A stretch of DNA of 64,000 nt from Collinsella aerofaciens (lineage in GTDB: Bacteria; Actinomycetota; Coriobacteriia; Coriobacteriales; Coriobacteriaceae). The position numbers and the translations under genes were made by a program. The stretch's first letter is position 1; every line of letters begins with the position of its first letter. This document shows, one piece after another, positions 36,136 through 45,679 of the stretch. The stretch lies in assembly GCA_008680965.1 (NCBI GenBank), contig NAKE01000001.1, positions 682,001 to 746,000 on the forward strand. Reading direction: 5' to 3'. Below the pieces are notes generated by a model. That model did not search any database. It had not been told where the DNA came from and saw only the letters and a program-made list of their open reading frames with translations.

Positions 36136-37518
36136 ATGCACAAGGTTTATTACCAGCCTGAGGGAATTTGGGTAGGCGACATCATGCCGTACGGCGAGGA
36201 CGGCACGTTCTATCTCTATCATCAGCGTGACACGCGTAACCCCGGACCTTTCGGAGAGCCGTTTGGCTGGGCACTCGCGACGACCAAGGATTTCGTCAAC
36301 TACAAGGACTTTGGTGAGAGCCTTGAGCGTGGCGGCGACGAGGAAGTCGACCAGTACGTTTATGCCGGCACGGTGTTTAAGGTGGGCGACAAGTACCATG
36401 CGCTCTACACTGGTTGCAATCGCGATAAGGTCCGCGCACGCTTGATGAAGCAGGTTCTTCTTCACGCAACGAGTGACGACGCCGTCAAGTGGGAGAAGAA
36501 CATCGCCGAGACGCTGCTTCCGCCCCAGGAGGGTTACGATGACCGCAACTGGCGCGATCCCTTTGTTCTTTGGGATGAGGAGAACGAAGAGTACATGCTC
36601 ATCCTCGGCACGCGTGTGGGCGAGGACAAGCGTCTGATGACCGGTCGTCTGGTCAAGTTCACCTCCAAGGACCTGGATACCTGGGAGTTCCAGGGCGACT
36701 GGTGGAATCCGGGCCTGTACACCATGTTCGAGATGCCTGATCTCTTTAAGATGGGCGACTGGTGGTATCTGGTGTTCTCTGAGTACAGTGATGGCAACAA
36801 GACCCGTTACCGCATGTCTCGCTCTATCAACGGTCCTTGGATCACCCCCGCTGACGATTCCTTCGATGGCCGCGCGTACTATGCTGCACGTACCGCATTT
36901 GACGGCGAGCGCCGCGTTCTCTTTGGTTGGGTTCCTACGCGCGACGAGGGCGGCGACCCCAGCTCTTACCTGTGGGGTGGCACTTTTATGCCTCTCGAGA
37001 TCGTTCAGCGTGCCGACGGAACGCTCGGCACCAAGCTTCCCGACAGCATGCTTGGCGCCTTTGGCGAGGCTAAGGCAGTCGAGGCCTTTGAGCTTTCGTG
37101 CGAGTCGGGCAAGGTCGAGCAGGTGCTCGCCGCGGATGCCGGTTCTACCTATATGCTCGACGCCGACATCGAGCTCGCCGGTGACGCTGCCGGCTTCTCG
37201 GTGAAGCTTGCCGAGGACGCCGAGTCCGGTCTTGCCTATGAGTTCCGCGCCAACCTGCGTGAGGGCAAACTCGAGTTTACGGCGGCCCCCCAGTATCCGT
37301 GGTTCCAGGTCAACAGCATGGGCCTCGAGCGTCCGTTGTTCTTTAAGGGCGAGGGCACTCACCATGTGCGTCTGGTCGTCGACGACGACATCGCGACCAT
37401 CTTTGTCGATGATGTTGCGCTCAACGCTCGCTTCTGCAACAAGCAGGGCCAGGGTGTGGCGCTTACCGTCACCGACGGTGCGCTCAAGTGCGCAAACGCA
37501 ACGATCGCGTCTCTGTAG
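36136..37518 (+). CDS. GH32-family beta-fructosidase-like enzyme with atypical active-site motifs
   Basis: This 460-aa protein starts at ATG 36136 after AAAGGAAG. It has a five-bladed-propeller GH32-type domain with RDP (NWRDPFVLWDE) and a C-terminal beta-sandwich (from about 330). The usual nucleophile motif WMNDPNG is replaced by VGDIMPYGEDGTF, and the ECPD acid/base motif reads EMPD. Asp and Glu are kept, so activity is possible but specificity may differ from invertase. Its position, first of the operon with a PTS permease and a canonical GH32, points to a fructoside or modified sugar. Confidence 0.78.
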   Translation: MHKVYYQPEGIWVGDIMPYGEDGTFYLYHQRDTRNPGPFGEPFGWALATTKDFVNYKDFGESLERGGDEEVDQYVYAGTVFKVGDKYHALYTGCNRDKVRARLMKQVLLHATSDDAVKWEKNIAETLLPPQEGYDDRNWRDPFVLWDEENEEYMLILGTRVGEDKRLMTGRLVKFTSKDLDTWEFQGDWWNPGLYTMFEMPDLFKMGDWWYLVFSEYSDGNKTRYRMSRSINGPWITPADDSFDGRAYYAARTAFDGERRVLFGWVPTRDEGGDPSSYLWGGTFMPLEIVQRADGTLGTKLPDSMLGAFGEAKAVEAFELSCESGKVEQVLAADAGSTYMLDADIELAGDAAGFSVKLAEDAESGLAYEFRANLREGKLEFTAAPQYPWFQVNSMGLERPLFFKGEGTHHVRLVVDDDIATIFVDDVALNARFCNKQGQGVALTVTDGALKCANATIASL

Positions 37519-37563
37519 CGGCAACGAACCGTTTTATGATTTAGAAAAGGAATGGAGAGGAAC

Positions 37564-39015
37564 ATGGACTACAAGGCAGTGTCCCAGCAAGTCGTCGACA
37601 ACGTCGGCGGACTGGAGAACATCGAGGGCGCCACGCATTGCGTGACCCGTCTGCGTCTGGTGCTCAAGGATACGAGCAAATACAACAAGGCCGAGCTCGA
37701 GAACATCGATGGCGTCAAGGGCGTGCTGTACAACAGCGGCCAGCTCATGATCATCTTCGGTACCGGTACCGTCAACAAGGTTTACGATGAGTTTATGGCT
37801 CTGACGGGCGTTAAGGAGATCAGTGCTTCCGAGGTCAAGGGCGCCGAGGCGGACAAGAAGGGCAAGTTCTTCTCGGTCCTCAAGGTATTCTCGGATATCT
37901 TTATCCCCATCATTCCTGCCTTCGTCGGCGCTGCAATCATCATCGGCCTTAAGTCGCTGATCGTTGCCAACGGCCTCTTTGGCATGGAAGGCAGCCTCGC
38001 CGATCACAGCGAGTTCCTCAAGAACCTCGCAAGCTTCTTTGCCATTATCGCCACCACGTTCGACTACCTGCCTGTCCTGGTTATGTACAGCGCGGTCAAG
38101 CGTTTTGGCGGTAACCCGATCCTGGGCATCCTCGTCGGTATCGTCATGGTTCACCCGAGCCTTATGAACCGCAACACGTTCGTTATGGACCCGACGGGTG
38201 CTGAGTACTGGAACTTTGGTCCGCTATCCATTCCCATGGTTGCTTTCCAGGGCGGTGTGTTCCCCGCAATCCTGACTGCCTGGTTTATGGCCAAGGTCGA
38301 GAAGATTGCCCAGAAGTACATCCCCGAGGTCGTTTCGTTCGTTTTCGTCCCGACCGTTACCCTGATTCTTGCTAACGTCGCCCTGTTCACCGTGTTCGGC
38401 CCGCTCGGCAACCTGATCGGTGACGTCCTCGCCGGCGTAATCGATATCCTGTACAACAGGATGGGCGTCTTTGGTGCCTTTGTCTTCGCCGCGTTCCTGC
38501 AGCCGCTCGTCGTTACCGGTACGCATCAGTTCATCCAGGGTATCGAGGCCAACCTCGTTGCCACGACCGGCTTCAACTACATCCAGGCCATCTGGTCGGT
38601 TTCCATCATCGCCCAGGGCGGCGGCGCCATCGGTATGTACCTCATTCACAAGAAGCACTCCAAAGAGCGCAACATCTGCATGTCGTCCTTTATCCCGACG
38701 CTGGTCGGAATCTCCGAGCCCGCTATCTTTGCTGCAAACATGCGCTATTCGATCATTCCGTTCATCTGCGCATGCATCGGTGCAGGCTGCGGCGGTGCCT
38801 TCGTGAAGTTCTTTGAGGTGCGCGCTATCGGTCAGGGTCTGACCGGTGTGCTTGGCCTGCTCATCGTTACGCCCGAGACTCTCGTGTGGTATGTGGCTGG
38901 CAATCTCATCGCCTTTATCGTGCCGATCGTCTTGATCTTTGCCTACAACAAGGCAAAGGGCGTTCCAACCACCGATGAAGAGGGCGCTGGCGCAGGCTTC
39001 GATGTCAGCTTCTAG
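37564..39015 (+). CDS. scrA: PTS sucrose-type EIIBC permease
   Basis: This 483-aa membrane protein imports and phosphorylates a sugar at the expense of phosphoenolpyruvate. The EIIB domain (residues 1-90) has the phosphorylated Cys26 in THCVTRLR, and the EIIC domain has about ten membrane segments. There is no EIIA domain, so a glucose-type EIIA encoded elsewhere must serve. The ATG at 37564 follows GGAGAGGAAC. Between two GH32 genes and downstream of a LacI gene, sucrose or a related fructoside is the likely substrate, giving the 6-phosphate for the next enzyme. Confidence 0.85.
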   Translation: MDYKAVSQQVVDNVGGLENIEGATHCVTRLRLVLKDTSKYNKAELENIDGVKGVLYNSGQLMIIFGTGTVNKVYDEFMALTGVKEISASEVKGAEADKKGKFFSVLKVFSDIFIPIIPAFVGAAIIIGLKSLIVANGLFGMEGSLADHSEFLKNLASFFAIIATTFDYLPVLVMYSAVKRFGGNPILGILVGIVMVHPSLMNRNTFVMDPTGAEYWNFGPLSIPMVAFQGGVFPAILTAWFMAKVEKIAQKYIPEVVSFVFVPTVTLILANVALFTVFGPLGNLIGDVLAGVIDILYNRMGVFGAFVFAAFLQPLVVTGTHQFIQGIEANLVATTGFNYIQAIWSVSIIAQGGGAIGMYLIHKKHSKERNICMSSFIPTLVGISEPAIFAANMRYSIIPFICACIGAGCGGAFVKFFEVRAIGQGLTGVLGLLIVTPETLVWYVAGNLIAFIVPIVLIFAYNKAKGVPTTDEEGAGAGFDVSF

Positions 39016-39110
39016 TTGAGCCATTCAGTGTAATGTGCGGATAAGTCCATTTGAGGAAGGGCGTTCGGCTCGTGTGAGTCGGGCGTCCTTCCCTATAGAC
39101 GAGAAGGTCA

Positions 39111-40559
39111 ATGGCGATGTTTAATCAAAACAATAAGGTGACACGCGCGGACTATGAGCAGTGGCGTGCCGGACAGGATGAGACGGCGGGTCGCATCGCG
39201 TCTGACCCCGATAGGCTCCTGTTCCATGTGGAGCCTGAGCTTGGCTGGCTCAACGACCCCAACGGTTTGGTTCAGATTGGTGATACGTATCACATCTATC
39301 ATCAATACGATCCGTTCGATGCTGCGCATGGCGGTCCAGTGCTTTGGAACCATCTGACGACAAAGGATTTTGTGACGTACGAGAATCACGGCCCCGTGCT
39401 GTTCCCCGATTCCGATTTGGATTCGAGCGGAGCGTATTCTGGTTCTGCCTTTGTACGTGATGGCAAGATTCACTACTTCTATACCGGCAACGTCAAGCAT
39501 TTTGACCGCGATGATTACGACTACGTGTTGACGGGCCGTGAGCAAAACCAGATTCATATGGTTGCCGAGAACCCCGACGAATTGGGCGAGAAGCGCATGG
39601 CTGTTGGACCAGTCGATTACCCCGACGATATCGGTACGCATGTGCGCGACCCCAAGATCCTTGAACACGACGGTATCTACTACATGGTTCTGGGCGCTCG
39701 TACGAAAGACGATCGCGGCTGCGTGCTTGTCTATACCTCGCGCGATCTAGAGGTCTGGAGCTATGCGACGCGCATTGAGCTGGGCGAGAAGCTTGGCTTT
39801 ATGTGGGAGTGCCCCGATCTGTTTGAGCTCGATGGTGAGCTTATTCTCGTTTGCTGTCCGCAGGGTGTGCCTGCCGATGGTTGGCGTTACCGCAATCCAC
39901 ATCAGTGCGTGTGGTTCTCCATCGAGGCCGATTGGGAGGCGCCGAGCTTTAAAATCGTCAGGCAGGGCATGCCTCCGATGGTCGATGCCGGTTTTGATTT
40001 CTATGCTCCGCAGTCCTTTGAGGATGCTGCAGGCCGGCGTTTGATGATCGGATGGTCGGGTTGCCCCGACGCGACGGCAGAAAACCCGACGGTGGCGCGC
40101 GGGTGGCAGTGCGCGTTGACGGTGCCGCGAGAGCTGAGCATACGCGATGGTAAGCTCTGCCAGCAGCCGGCGTACGAGATTGAGAGGATGCGCGGCGGCT
40201 GCGTTCGCGCGACAGGCGGTGAAACCGTTGAGGAGCCGGGCCGCCTGTTTGATCTTGTGGTTTCCTGCGAGGGCGCCAAGATGGTCGAGCTCGAAATCCG
40301 CAAGGGTGTCTTTGTACGTTATGCGGACGGGATGCTTACCCTCGACATGGGTGACGAAGGCTATGGGCGCGACCAAAGGTCGATCGAGCTCAGCGAGCTT
40401 CGCGACCTGCGCGTGCTTTCGGACACTACGATGGTCGAGATTTTTGCAAATGGCGGCGAGGCGGCACTTACGAGCCGTACCTATTCGCCGGCGGTTCCGG
40501 CGATGGAGCTGCACGCCGAGGGTGCGGCATCGATGGATTTCTACCGCCTCGCGCATTAA
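39111..40559 (+). CDS. scrB: Sucrose-6-phosphate hydrolase (GH32)
   Basis: This 482-aa cytoplasmic enzyme splits sucrose-6-phosphate into glucose-6-phosphate and fructose. All GH32 signatures are present: nucleophile motif GWLNDPNGL near residue 45, VRDPKIL, and acid/base motif WECPDLF, followed by a C-terminal beta-sandwich. No signal peptide is visible, consistent with a PTS-imported substrate. It is 95 bp after the permease gene and is the last gene of the cluster. Confidence 0.88.
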   Translation: MAMFNQNNKVTRADYEQWRAGQDETAGRIASDPDRLLFHVEPELGWLNDPNGLVQIGDTYHIYHQYDPFDAAHGGPVLWNHLTTKDFVTYENHGPVLFPDSDLDSSGAYSGSAFVRDGKIHYFYTGNVKHFDRDDYDYVLTGREQNQIHMVAENPDELGEKRMAVGPVDYPDDIGTHVRDPKILEHDGIYYMVLGARTKDDRGCVLVYTSRDLEVWSYATRIELGEKLGFMWECPDLFELDGELILVCCPQGVPADGWRYRNPHQCVWFSIEADWEAPSFKIVRQGMPPMVDAGFDFYAPQSFEDAAGRRLMIGWSGCPDATAENPTVARGWQCALTVPRELSIRDGKLCQQPAYEIERMRGGCVRATGGETVEEPGRLFDLVVSCEGAKMVELEIRKGVFVRYADGMLTLDMGDEGYGRDQRSIELSELRDLRVLSDTTMVEIFANGGEAALTSRTYSPAVPAMELHAEGAASMDFYRLAH

Positions 40560-40835
40560 CCGTGCGTGGAGCACGATTTGACTTGCCGGGCGGAATGTGT
40601 CGCAGTTGCCGCAGCGAACTACCGTTTATCGTGTATAGCTACCGTTTGCGGAGTAAGTAACACATTGTTGCAAACCGTGTAGAATCCTAAATAAGCACGG
40701 AGTTTTCCAGGGAGACGCTGTCCTTTGTTGTGTGCAAGGGGCGGCGTCTCTTTGGTGCTTGGATGCTGTTGTGCAACAGTGCGGCGGCGCGTGCCATGTA
40801 TTGAAAAGCCAATGTCGAGATGGGTCGTGATAATA
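40560..40835. terminator. Gap with terminator-like hairpin after scrB
   Basis: GAGACGCTGTCCTT (40711-40724) pairs with AAGGGGCGGCGTCTC (40738-40752) with mismatches, followed by a short T-run. No gene is seen in the remaining bases. Confidence 0.45.
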
Positions 40836-41690
40836 ATGGGCAAGTACGTAATCGTGGTTGAGTCTGGGTCGGATGTGACGCCGGAGCTTTGCGAACGCTA
40901 CGGCATCGTGCGCGTGCCCATGCATGTCACGATTGGTGACGAGACCGTTGAAGATGGTTCAATCGATCCGCTCGAGATTTACTCGCGCTGCAACGAGCTC
41001 GGTGTTATGCCTAAGACGAGTGGCTGCGCGCCTGCGGATTTTGCTCACGTGTATGACCGTATCCATGCCGAGCAGCCCGATGCGACCATTCTGCATCTTG
41101 CGTACTCCGAAGTCACAACTTGCTCGCATCAGTCCTCCAAGATTGCGGCTAAGGGCCGCGACTACGTATTCTCCATGGATACGCGTTTTGTCTCGGTGGG
41201 CCAGTCGCTTGTTGCCGTCGAGACCGCCAAATACATCGAGGCTCACCCCGATGCCACCGTCGACGAAATTTTCGCCTTCACCAATTCGGTGATGGATCGC
41301 GTGCTGTTGGGCTTTGTTCCTACCGACCTAGCCTTCCTTAAGGCGGGCGGTCGTCTGTCCAACGTGGCATTCCTTGGCGCCCACCTGTTCAAGATTAAGC
41401 CCTGCATTGAGGTGACGGGCGGCAAGTTCGTGGCAACCAAGAAGTTTCGCGGCTCTATGCTCAAATGCGCCCGTGCCTTTATTGACCACATGGTTGCGAA
41501 GGGCGAGATTGACTACTCGCACATTGGCCTGGCGTATTCGGTAGGCCTTTCCGAGGAGCTGCGCGACGACATGGAAGTCTATGCGCACGACCTGGGCTTT
41601 AAGGATATTACCTGGACTCGGGTCGGCGGCGTCATCTCGAGCCATTGCGGCCCGACCGCCTTCGGTGCGGTGCTCACGCTTAAAGAGTAA
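40836..41690 (+). CDS. DegV-family fatty-acid-binding protein
   Basis: This 284-aa two-domain protein of the DegV/FakB family binds a fatty acid and presents it to a FakA-type kinase. The N-terminal VVESGSDVTPEL, TSGCAPADF (lipid-binding loop Thr-Ser) and later GRLSN and KPCIEVTGG motifs are typical. The start at ATG 40836 gives the usual N-terminus; ATG 40812 in the same frame is an alternative and neither has a strong ribosome site. No kinase gene is adjacent. Confidence 0.82.
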   Translation: MGKYVIVVESGSDVTPELCERYGIVRVPMHVTIGDETVEDGSIDPLEIYSRCNELGVMPKTSGCAPADFAHVYDRIHAEQPDATILHLAYSEVTTCSHQSSKIAAKGRDYVFSMDTRFVSVGQSLVAVETAKYIEAHPDATVDEIFAFTNSVMDRVLLGFVPTDLAFLKAGGRLSNVAFLGAHLFKIKPCIEVTGGKFVATKKFRGSMLKCARAFIDHMVAKGEIDYSHIGLAYSVGLSEELRDDMEVYAHDLGFKDITWTRVGGVISSHCGPTAFGAVLTLKE

Positions 41691-41876
41691 GACCTGGCGT
41701 CTATCGATTTCTATTGCATCGGCGGCGGGCGGGTTGCGACAACCTTCCCGCCGCTCTTGCGTGGGGCCAAATAGAACAGCCCAATTGACCGCTAAACCGT
41801 TTCGCCATCATGCATATGGGCTAGAATGACTCTGGCATTTATGTAGCTAAAACCAATGAGAGGCAAGGTAGCGGGA

Positions 41877-42695
41877 ATGGCTGAGATGACGCTCGAGGGT
41901 GTGGACGCTCGTCCCGAGGACTCTGCGTTTGCCCTGGGCCGCGTGCATTCGATTGAGACGATGGGAACGGTCGATGGACCCGGCATCCGCTTTGTGGTGT
42001 TTGTTCAGGGCTGTCCCATGCGCTGTGCGTATTGCCACAACCCCGACACCTGGTCGGTTAACGGCGGCACCATGGTGACCGTCGAGCACCTGATGGACGA
42101 GTTCCAGAGCAACCATGAGTTTTACCGCAGCGGCGGTATTACGGTATCCGGCGGCGAGCCGCTCCTGCAGCCTGAGTTTTTGGCCGACCTGTTCCGCGCA
42201 ATGCACAACAACCCCGATGGTCGCGTGCATACCTGCTTGGATAGCTGCGGCTATGCGTTCGATCCCGCGCATCCCGAGAAGTTCGATGCCGTACTCAACG
42301 AGACCGATATGGTGCTGCTCGACATTAAACACGCCGATCCCGTCGAGCATAAAAAGCTGACCGGTTGCGATCCCGCGCGCATCCTGGCGTTTGGTGATGA
42401 GCTTGCGCGTCGCAAGATCAAGGTTGTTATTCGTCACGTGGTGGTGCCGGGTATTACTGATACGGTTGAGGAGTGCGAGGCACTCGGTCGTCTGATTGCC
42501 CCATGGCATAACGTGGTGGGCCTGGAAATGCTGCCGTATCACACGATGGGTGTCGTCAAGTATGAGCAGCTGGGGATTCCCTATAAGCTCGAGGGCGTTC
42601 CACAGATGGATACCGCGCGCATGCCCGAGCTGCGCAACGCCGTCATGATGGGCATGAAAAAGCGCCGCGCGGAACTCAAAAACGCCATCGGCTAG
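41877..42695 (+). CDS. pflA: Pyruvate formate-lyase activating enzyme
   Basis: This 272-aa radical-SAM protein generates the glycyl radical on PFL. The [4Fe-4S] motif CPMRCAYCHNPD (Cys-x3-Cys-x2-Cys) and the SAM-binding GGEPLLQ are present. I chose ATG 41877 with AAGG 8 bases upstream; ATG 41856 is possible. In most bacteria pflA follows pflB directly. Here about 7.6 kb with a sucrose cluster and degV separate it from the PFL chains. Its substrate should be the 83-aa glycyl-radical subunit rather than the PflB chain. Confidence 0.9.
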   Translation: MAEMTLEGVDARPEDSAFALGRVHSIETMGTVDGPGIRFVVFVQGCPMRCAYCHNPDTWSVNGGTMVTVEHLMDEFQSNHEFYRSGGITVSGGEPLLQPEFLADLFRAMHNNPDGRVHTCLDSCGYAFDPAHPEKFDAVLNETDMVLLDIKHADPVEHKKLTGCDPARILAFGDELARRKIKVVIRHVVVPGITDTVEECEALGRLIAPWHNVVGLEMLPYHTMGVVKYEQLGIPYKLEGVPQMDTARMPELRNAVMMGMKKRRAELKNAIG

Positions 42696-42716
42696 CGATC
42701 CATTTTCGCCCCCAAG

Positions 42717-42851
42717 GGCACTCATTGGGGACAGACTTAAATGAGTGCCCCGGGCACCTAGTTGATTGCTAAAGAGCCCCGTCAAGTTGCGGTGGAATAG
42801 TTCTTGTTTTTCGGCTTATGCCGCCCAAACAGGAACTATTTCACCGCAACT
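42717..42851. repeat. Hairpins downstream of pflA, including family-C copy 1
   Basis: GGGCACTCATT...AATGAGTGCCC (42717-42751) encloses GGGGACAGACTT. AGTTGCGGTGGAATAGTTC (42785-42803) pairs with GAACTATTTCACCGCAACT (42833-42851) with one mismatch; its AGTTGCGGTG end recurs at 62803. These fill most of the gap between pflA and the next gene. Confidence 0.6.
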
Positions 42852-43009
42852 GCGTTTTGGACAGAGATGCGCAACAGAGTCGCGCCATTTGGATAAATAC
42901 GCTTGTGGTTTCTTTAAAGACACCTTAAACGCCGCTGAATATCTTTGGAAAGAAATGCCTGCTCGGTATTATGCTGCTCGTATATAAACGGTAGCAGTCA
43001 GGAGACCAC

Positions 43010-44128
43010 GTGCGAAACAACGCATCGCGGGACGAGTATGTGCCGCAGCATGGCAGCAGATATGAGACGAAGGGCACGCCTTCGCGTGGCCTCGCTGACG
43101 TTCGCGTCCGCGTAACGAAGATTGTCGCCATTGGGATGCTAACGTTGACGGTTATTATCCTCGGAATTACCGCCAAAACCTACGCGTCGGAGCGAATGGC
43201 ACACTCAGATGCGTCAACGGTACAGATGCAAAACAAAAAGGTCTCTGAATCTAAAGCCACCGCAAGTCAAACCCTGTCGACAGCGAGCCTTAAGACGAGG
43301 CTTTCGAAGGCGGACTTTAACGATATTCCCTCAGGCGATACCGTGCAGACCTTCTCATTGGTTGATGATCAGATCCCCGCCCTGGAGGATGGGAGCCTCG
43401 CCGCGCTCCAAGATGCCCTTGATCAGGCCCAGGAATTGGGCGATGTGGGCGTGGTGTTTTACGATTTGTCGAGCGGCAAGGGCGTGACGTATAACGCGGA
43501 CGCCGAGGTGTACGGTGCGAGTAGCTACAAGGCACTCTATGCGTTGTACATCTGCGAATCCCTGGTCGAGACGGGTCAGTTTTCACTCGATGATTCCCTT
43601 GGCACCTATGGTGGCTATAACATGGGCTGGCAGACGGTGCGCGACCTAATCGAGGCCGCGGTCGTTAATTCGGATAACGATTCGTTTATTGCGTTACGCG
43701 CGGCGTTTGATCAAGATGGCTACGAGGATTGGATTGTCGGTCTTGGCATCGATTACGATACCGCGCTCGATCCGATGAGTGATTTTCCCACCTATTGCCC
43801 GCGCACTTCTGCTAGGTTATGGCGTGAGATGAGCGAGTATCTGAGCACGGATACCGAGACTTCACGGTGGTTGTCGGGCCTTCTGGCATCAACATCGCGC
43901 TCGTTTATTCGCGATGGCATTGCGGACGATCAGGTCTCGGTGCGCAACAAGGCAGGCTGGATCAGCGAGGACGGTTGCTATTCGACATGTGATGCCGGAC
44001 TGATCGACGTCGACGGCCATAGCTATGTTATGAGCATCATGACGTCGATGCCGTGGAGCGACCAATCGAGTGAGGCCGTGGCCGCGATTGCAAAGGCGCT
44101 CTATGATGTGCGGTCCTCGTTGGCCTAG
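43010..44128 (+). CDS. Membrane-anchored serine hydrolase, class A beta-lactamase fold
   Basis: This 372-aa protein starts at GTG 43010 after AGGAGA. A short cytoplasmic tail precedes a single membrane segment (residues 36-56), so the catalytic part is outside the cell. It has the three serine-enzyme motifs: SSYK at 171-174, SDN at 221-223 and KAG at 314-316 in place of KTG. The Glu of the beta-lactamase omega loop could not be placed with confidence. It may be a peptidoglycan-directed hydrolase or a beta-lactamase; sequence alone does not decide. Confidence 0.78.
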   Translation: MRNNASRDEYVPQHGSRYETKGTPSRGLADVRVRVTKIVAIGMLTLTVIILGITAKTYASERMAHSDASTVQMQNKKVSESKATASQTLSTASLKTRLSKADFNDIPSGDTVQTFSLVDDQIPALEDGSLAALQDALDQAQELGDVGVVFYDLSSGKGVTYNADAEVYGASSYKALYALYICESLVETGQFSLDDSLGTYGGYNMGWQTVRDLIEAAVVNSDNDSFIALRAAFDQDGYEDWIVGLGIDYDTALDPMSDFPTYCPRTSARLWREMSEYLSTDTETSRWLSGLLASTSRSFIRDGIADDQVSVRNKAGWISEDGCYSTCDAGLIDVDGHSYVMSIMTSMPWSDQSSEAVAAIAKALYDVRSSLA

Positions 44129-44207
44129 CGACTTCGTAAAAAGTGAAAGAGCCAAAATGCTGGTACCATACCGTGGATAAGCAATTTGCACGGATTTGGG
44201 GGATGGC

Positions 44208-44945
44208 ATGGCAACCATCGCGATCATAGGCGCACTCGAAAAAGAGGTTGCGCAGATTAAAGAAGAGCTGAGTGGCGCACATGAGGCGCAGGAGGCGGGC
44301 TTGACCGTTGTGAGCGGCGAGCTTGACGGTCTGACGGTGGTCGCCACGACCGCTGGCATGGGTACCGTGAACGCCGCTGCCGCAACGCAGCATCTCATCA
44401 GCAAATACGCCCCGCAGGCCGTTGTGTTTTCAGGTATCGCGGGAGGCCTAAACCCTAAACTGCATATTAACGACGTGGTTATAGGCAAGTGCCTGCGCTA
44501 TCTGGATACCGATACGGCACTCATCGCCGAGTCCGCGCCGGGGCTCGAGGAGTTTGTCTCGACGCCGGCGTTGGCTGATGTTGCCGCCGCCGTGCTTGCC
44601 GAGCATGGATTTGTGGATGCCTCGGCGGATGAGACTTCTGCGAAGAAGGACCCCAAGCAGTTCCTGTGTGGCACTATCGCCACGGGTGACCGCTTTGTTA
44701 CGGGTGACGCCATGCGTAACGCTGCGATTGAGGCCACGCATGCCGATTGCGTCGAGATGGAGGGCGCGGCAATTGCGCACATCGCGGCCAAGAATGGTGT
44801 CGATTGCCTGGTGCTGCGCGCTATCAGCGATAATTGTGACGAGGCATATGACGCGTTTTGTGAGCGCGAGTTCGATCTGGATGAGTACGCTCGTACCGCG
44901 AGCGGCATCACGCTTGACATCGTTCGTCGTATCGCCGCCGCGTAA
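44208..44945 (+). CDS. mtnN: 5'-methylthioadenosine/S-adenosylhomocysteine nucleosidase
   Basis: This 245-aa enzyme releases adenine from MTA and SAH in methionine recycling and SAM detoxification. The N-terminal IAIIGALEKEV includes the catalytic-base Glu region. FSGIAGGLN and VEMEGAAIAH bind the substrate, and RAISDNCD carries the catalytic Asp. The ATG at 44208 follows GGGGGA; a TTG four codons upstream is less likely. A loop around residues 140-155 (DETSAKKDPKQ) is family-typical. Confidence 0.88.
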   Translation: MATIAIIGALEKEVAQIKEELSGAHEAQEAGLTVVSGELDGLTVVATTAGMGTVNAAAATQHLISKYAPQAVVFSGIAGGLNPKLHINDVVIGKCLRYLDTDTALIAESAPGLEEFVSTPALADVAAAVLAEHGFVDASADETSAKKDPKQFLCGTIATGDRFVTGDAMRNAAIEATHADCVEMEGAAIAHIAAKNGVDCLVLRAISDNCDEAYDAFCEREFDLDEYARTASGITLDIVRRIAAA

Positions 44946-44987
44946 TAGCGCGCCCGTTTTGTAAAAATCTACGACCAAGGAGTGTCC

Positions 44988-45578
44988 ATGGCCGATTCCA
45001 TTAACTACCAGCTTGCCAAGTTCGTCGCCAGCTATGGCAAGGTTTCGCAGATCCCCGAGTCCACCTGTCCCGAGGTGAGCTTTGTGGGCCGCTCCAACGT
45101 GGGCAAGTCCTCCATCATGAACAAGCTCTTCGGCCGCAAGAACCTCGTCAAGGTTTCGAGCACGCCGGGCAAAACGAGCAATATCAATTTCTTCGAGGCC
45201 GACGACGTGCACTTCGTCGACCTGCCGGGCTATGGTTTCGCTCGCCGTTCCAAGGCCGAGCGTGACCGCTGGGCAGAACTTATCGGCGACTTCTTCGACT
45301 CCGAGCGCAGCTTTAACCTGGTTGTATCGCTGGTGGACATTCGCCACGATCCCAGTAAGCTCGACCATGACATGATCGACTACCTGCAGGGCAACGAGTT
45401 CAACTTTATCGTCTGCCTCACCAAGGCCGACAAGCTCAGCCGCACCCAGCAGGCCCGCCAGGCAGCAGCCATCAAAAAGCAGCTCAACGTCCCGGCCGAA
45501 AACGTAATCATCACAAGCTCCCAAACCGGTACCGGCATCGACGAACTCAAAAAGCGCATCGCTGAGGCTTGCCTCTAG
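44988..45578 (+). CDS. engB: Ribosome-biogenesis GTPase YsxC/EngB
   Basis: This 196-aa GTPase is needed for large ribosomal subunit assembly. G1 GRSNVGKSS, G2 TPGKT, G3 DLPGYG, G4 TKADK and G5 TSSQ are in order. The ATG at 44988 follows AAGGA. Length matches the family. It follows mtnN by 42 bp and may share its transcript. Confidence 0.92.
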   Translation: MADSINYQLAKFVASYGKVSQIPESTCPEVSFVGRSNVGKSSIMNKLFGRKNLVKVSSTPGKTSNINFFEADDVHFVDLPGYGFARRSKAERDRWAELIGDFFDSERSFNLVVSLVDIRHDPSKLDHDMIDYLQGNEFNFIVCLTKADKLSRTQQARQAAAIKKQLNVPAENVIITSSQTGTGIDELKKRIAEACL

Positions 45579-45614
45579 TAGGGGCTCTTGGCAGACAATA
45601 GTTTGCATCTATCT

Positions 45615-45661
45615 ATATCACCCCAGTGATAGTTGTTGGTACACTATCACTGGGGTGATAT
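45615..45661. promoter_or_regulatory. Perfect 19-bp inverted-repeat operator before the toxin-antitoxin pair
   Basis: ATATCACCCCAGTGATAGT (45615-45633) and ACTATCACTGGGGTGATAT (45643-45661) are exact inverse complements with a 9-bp spacer. They end 9 bases before the GGAGG ribosome site of the next gene. It is a likely autoregulation site for the XRE-type antitoxin downstream. Confidence 0.75.
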
Positions 45662-45679
45662 TTTTGTTTGGAGGTCGAT

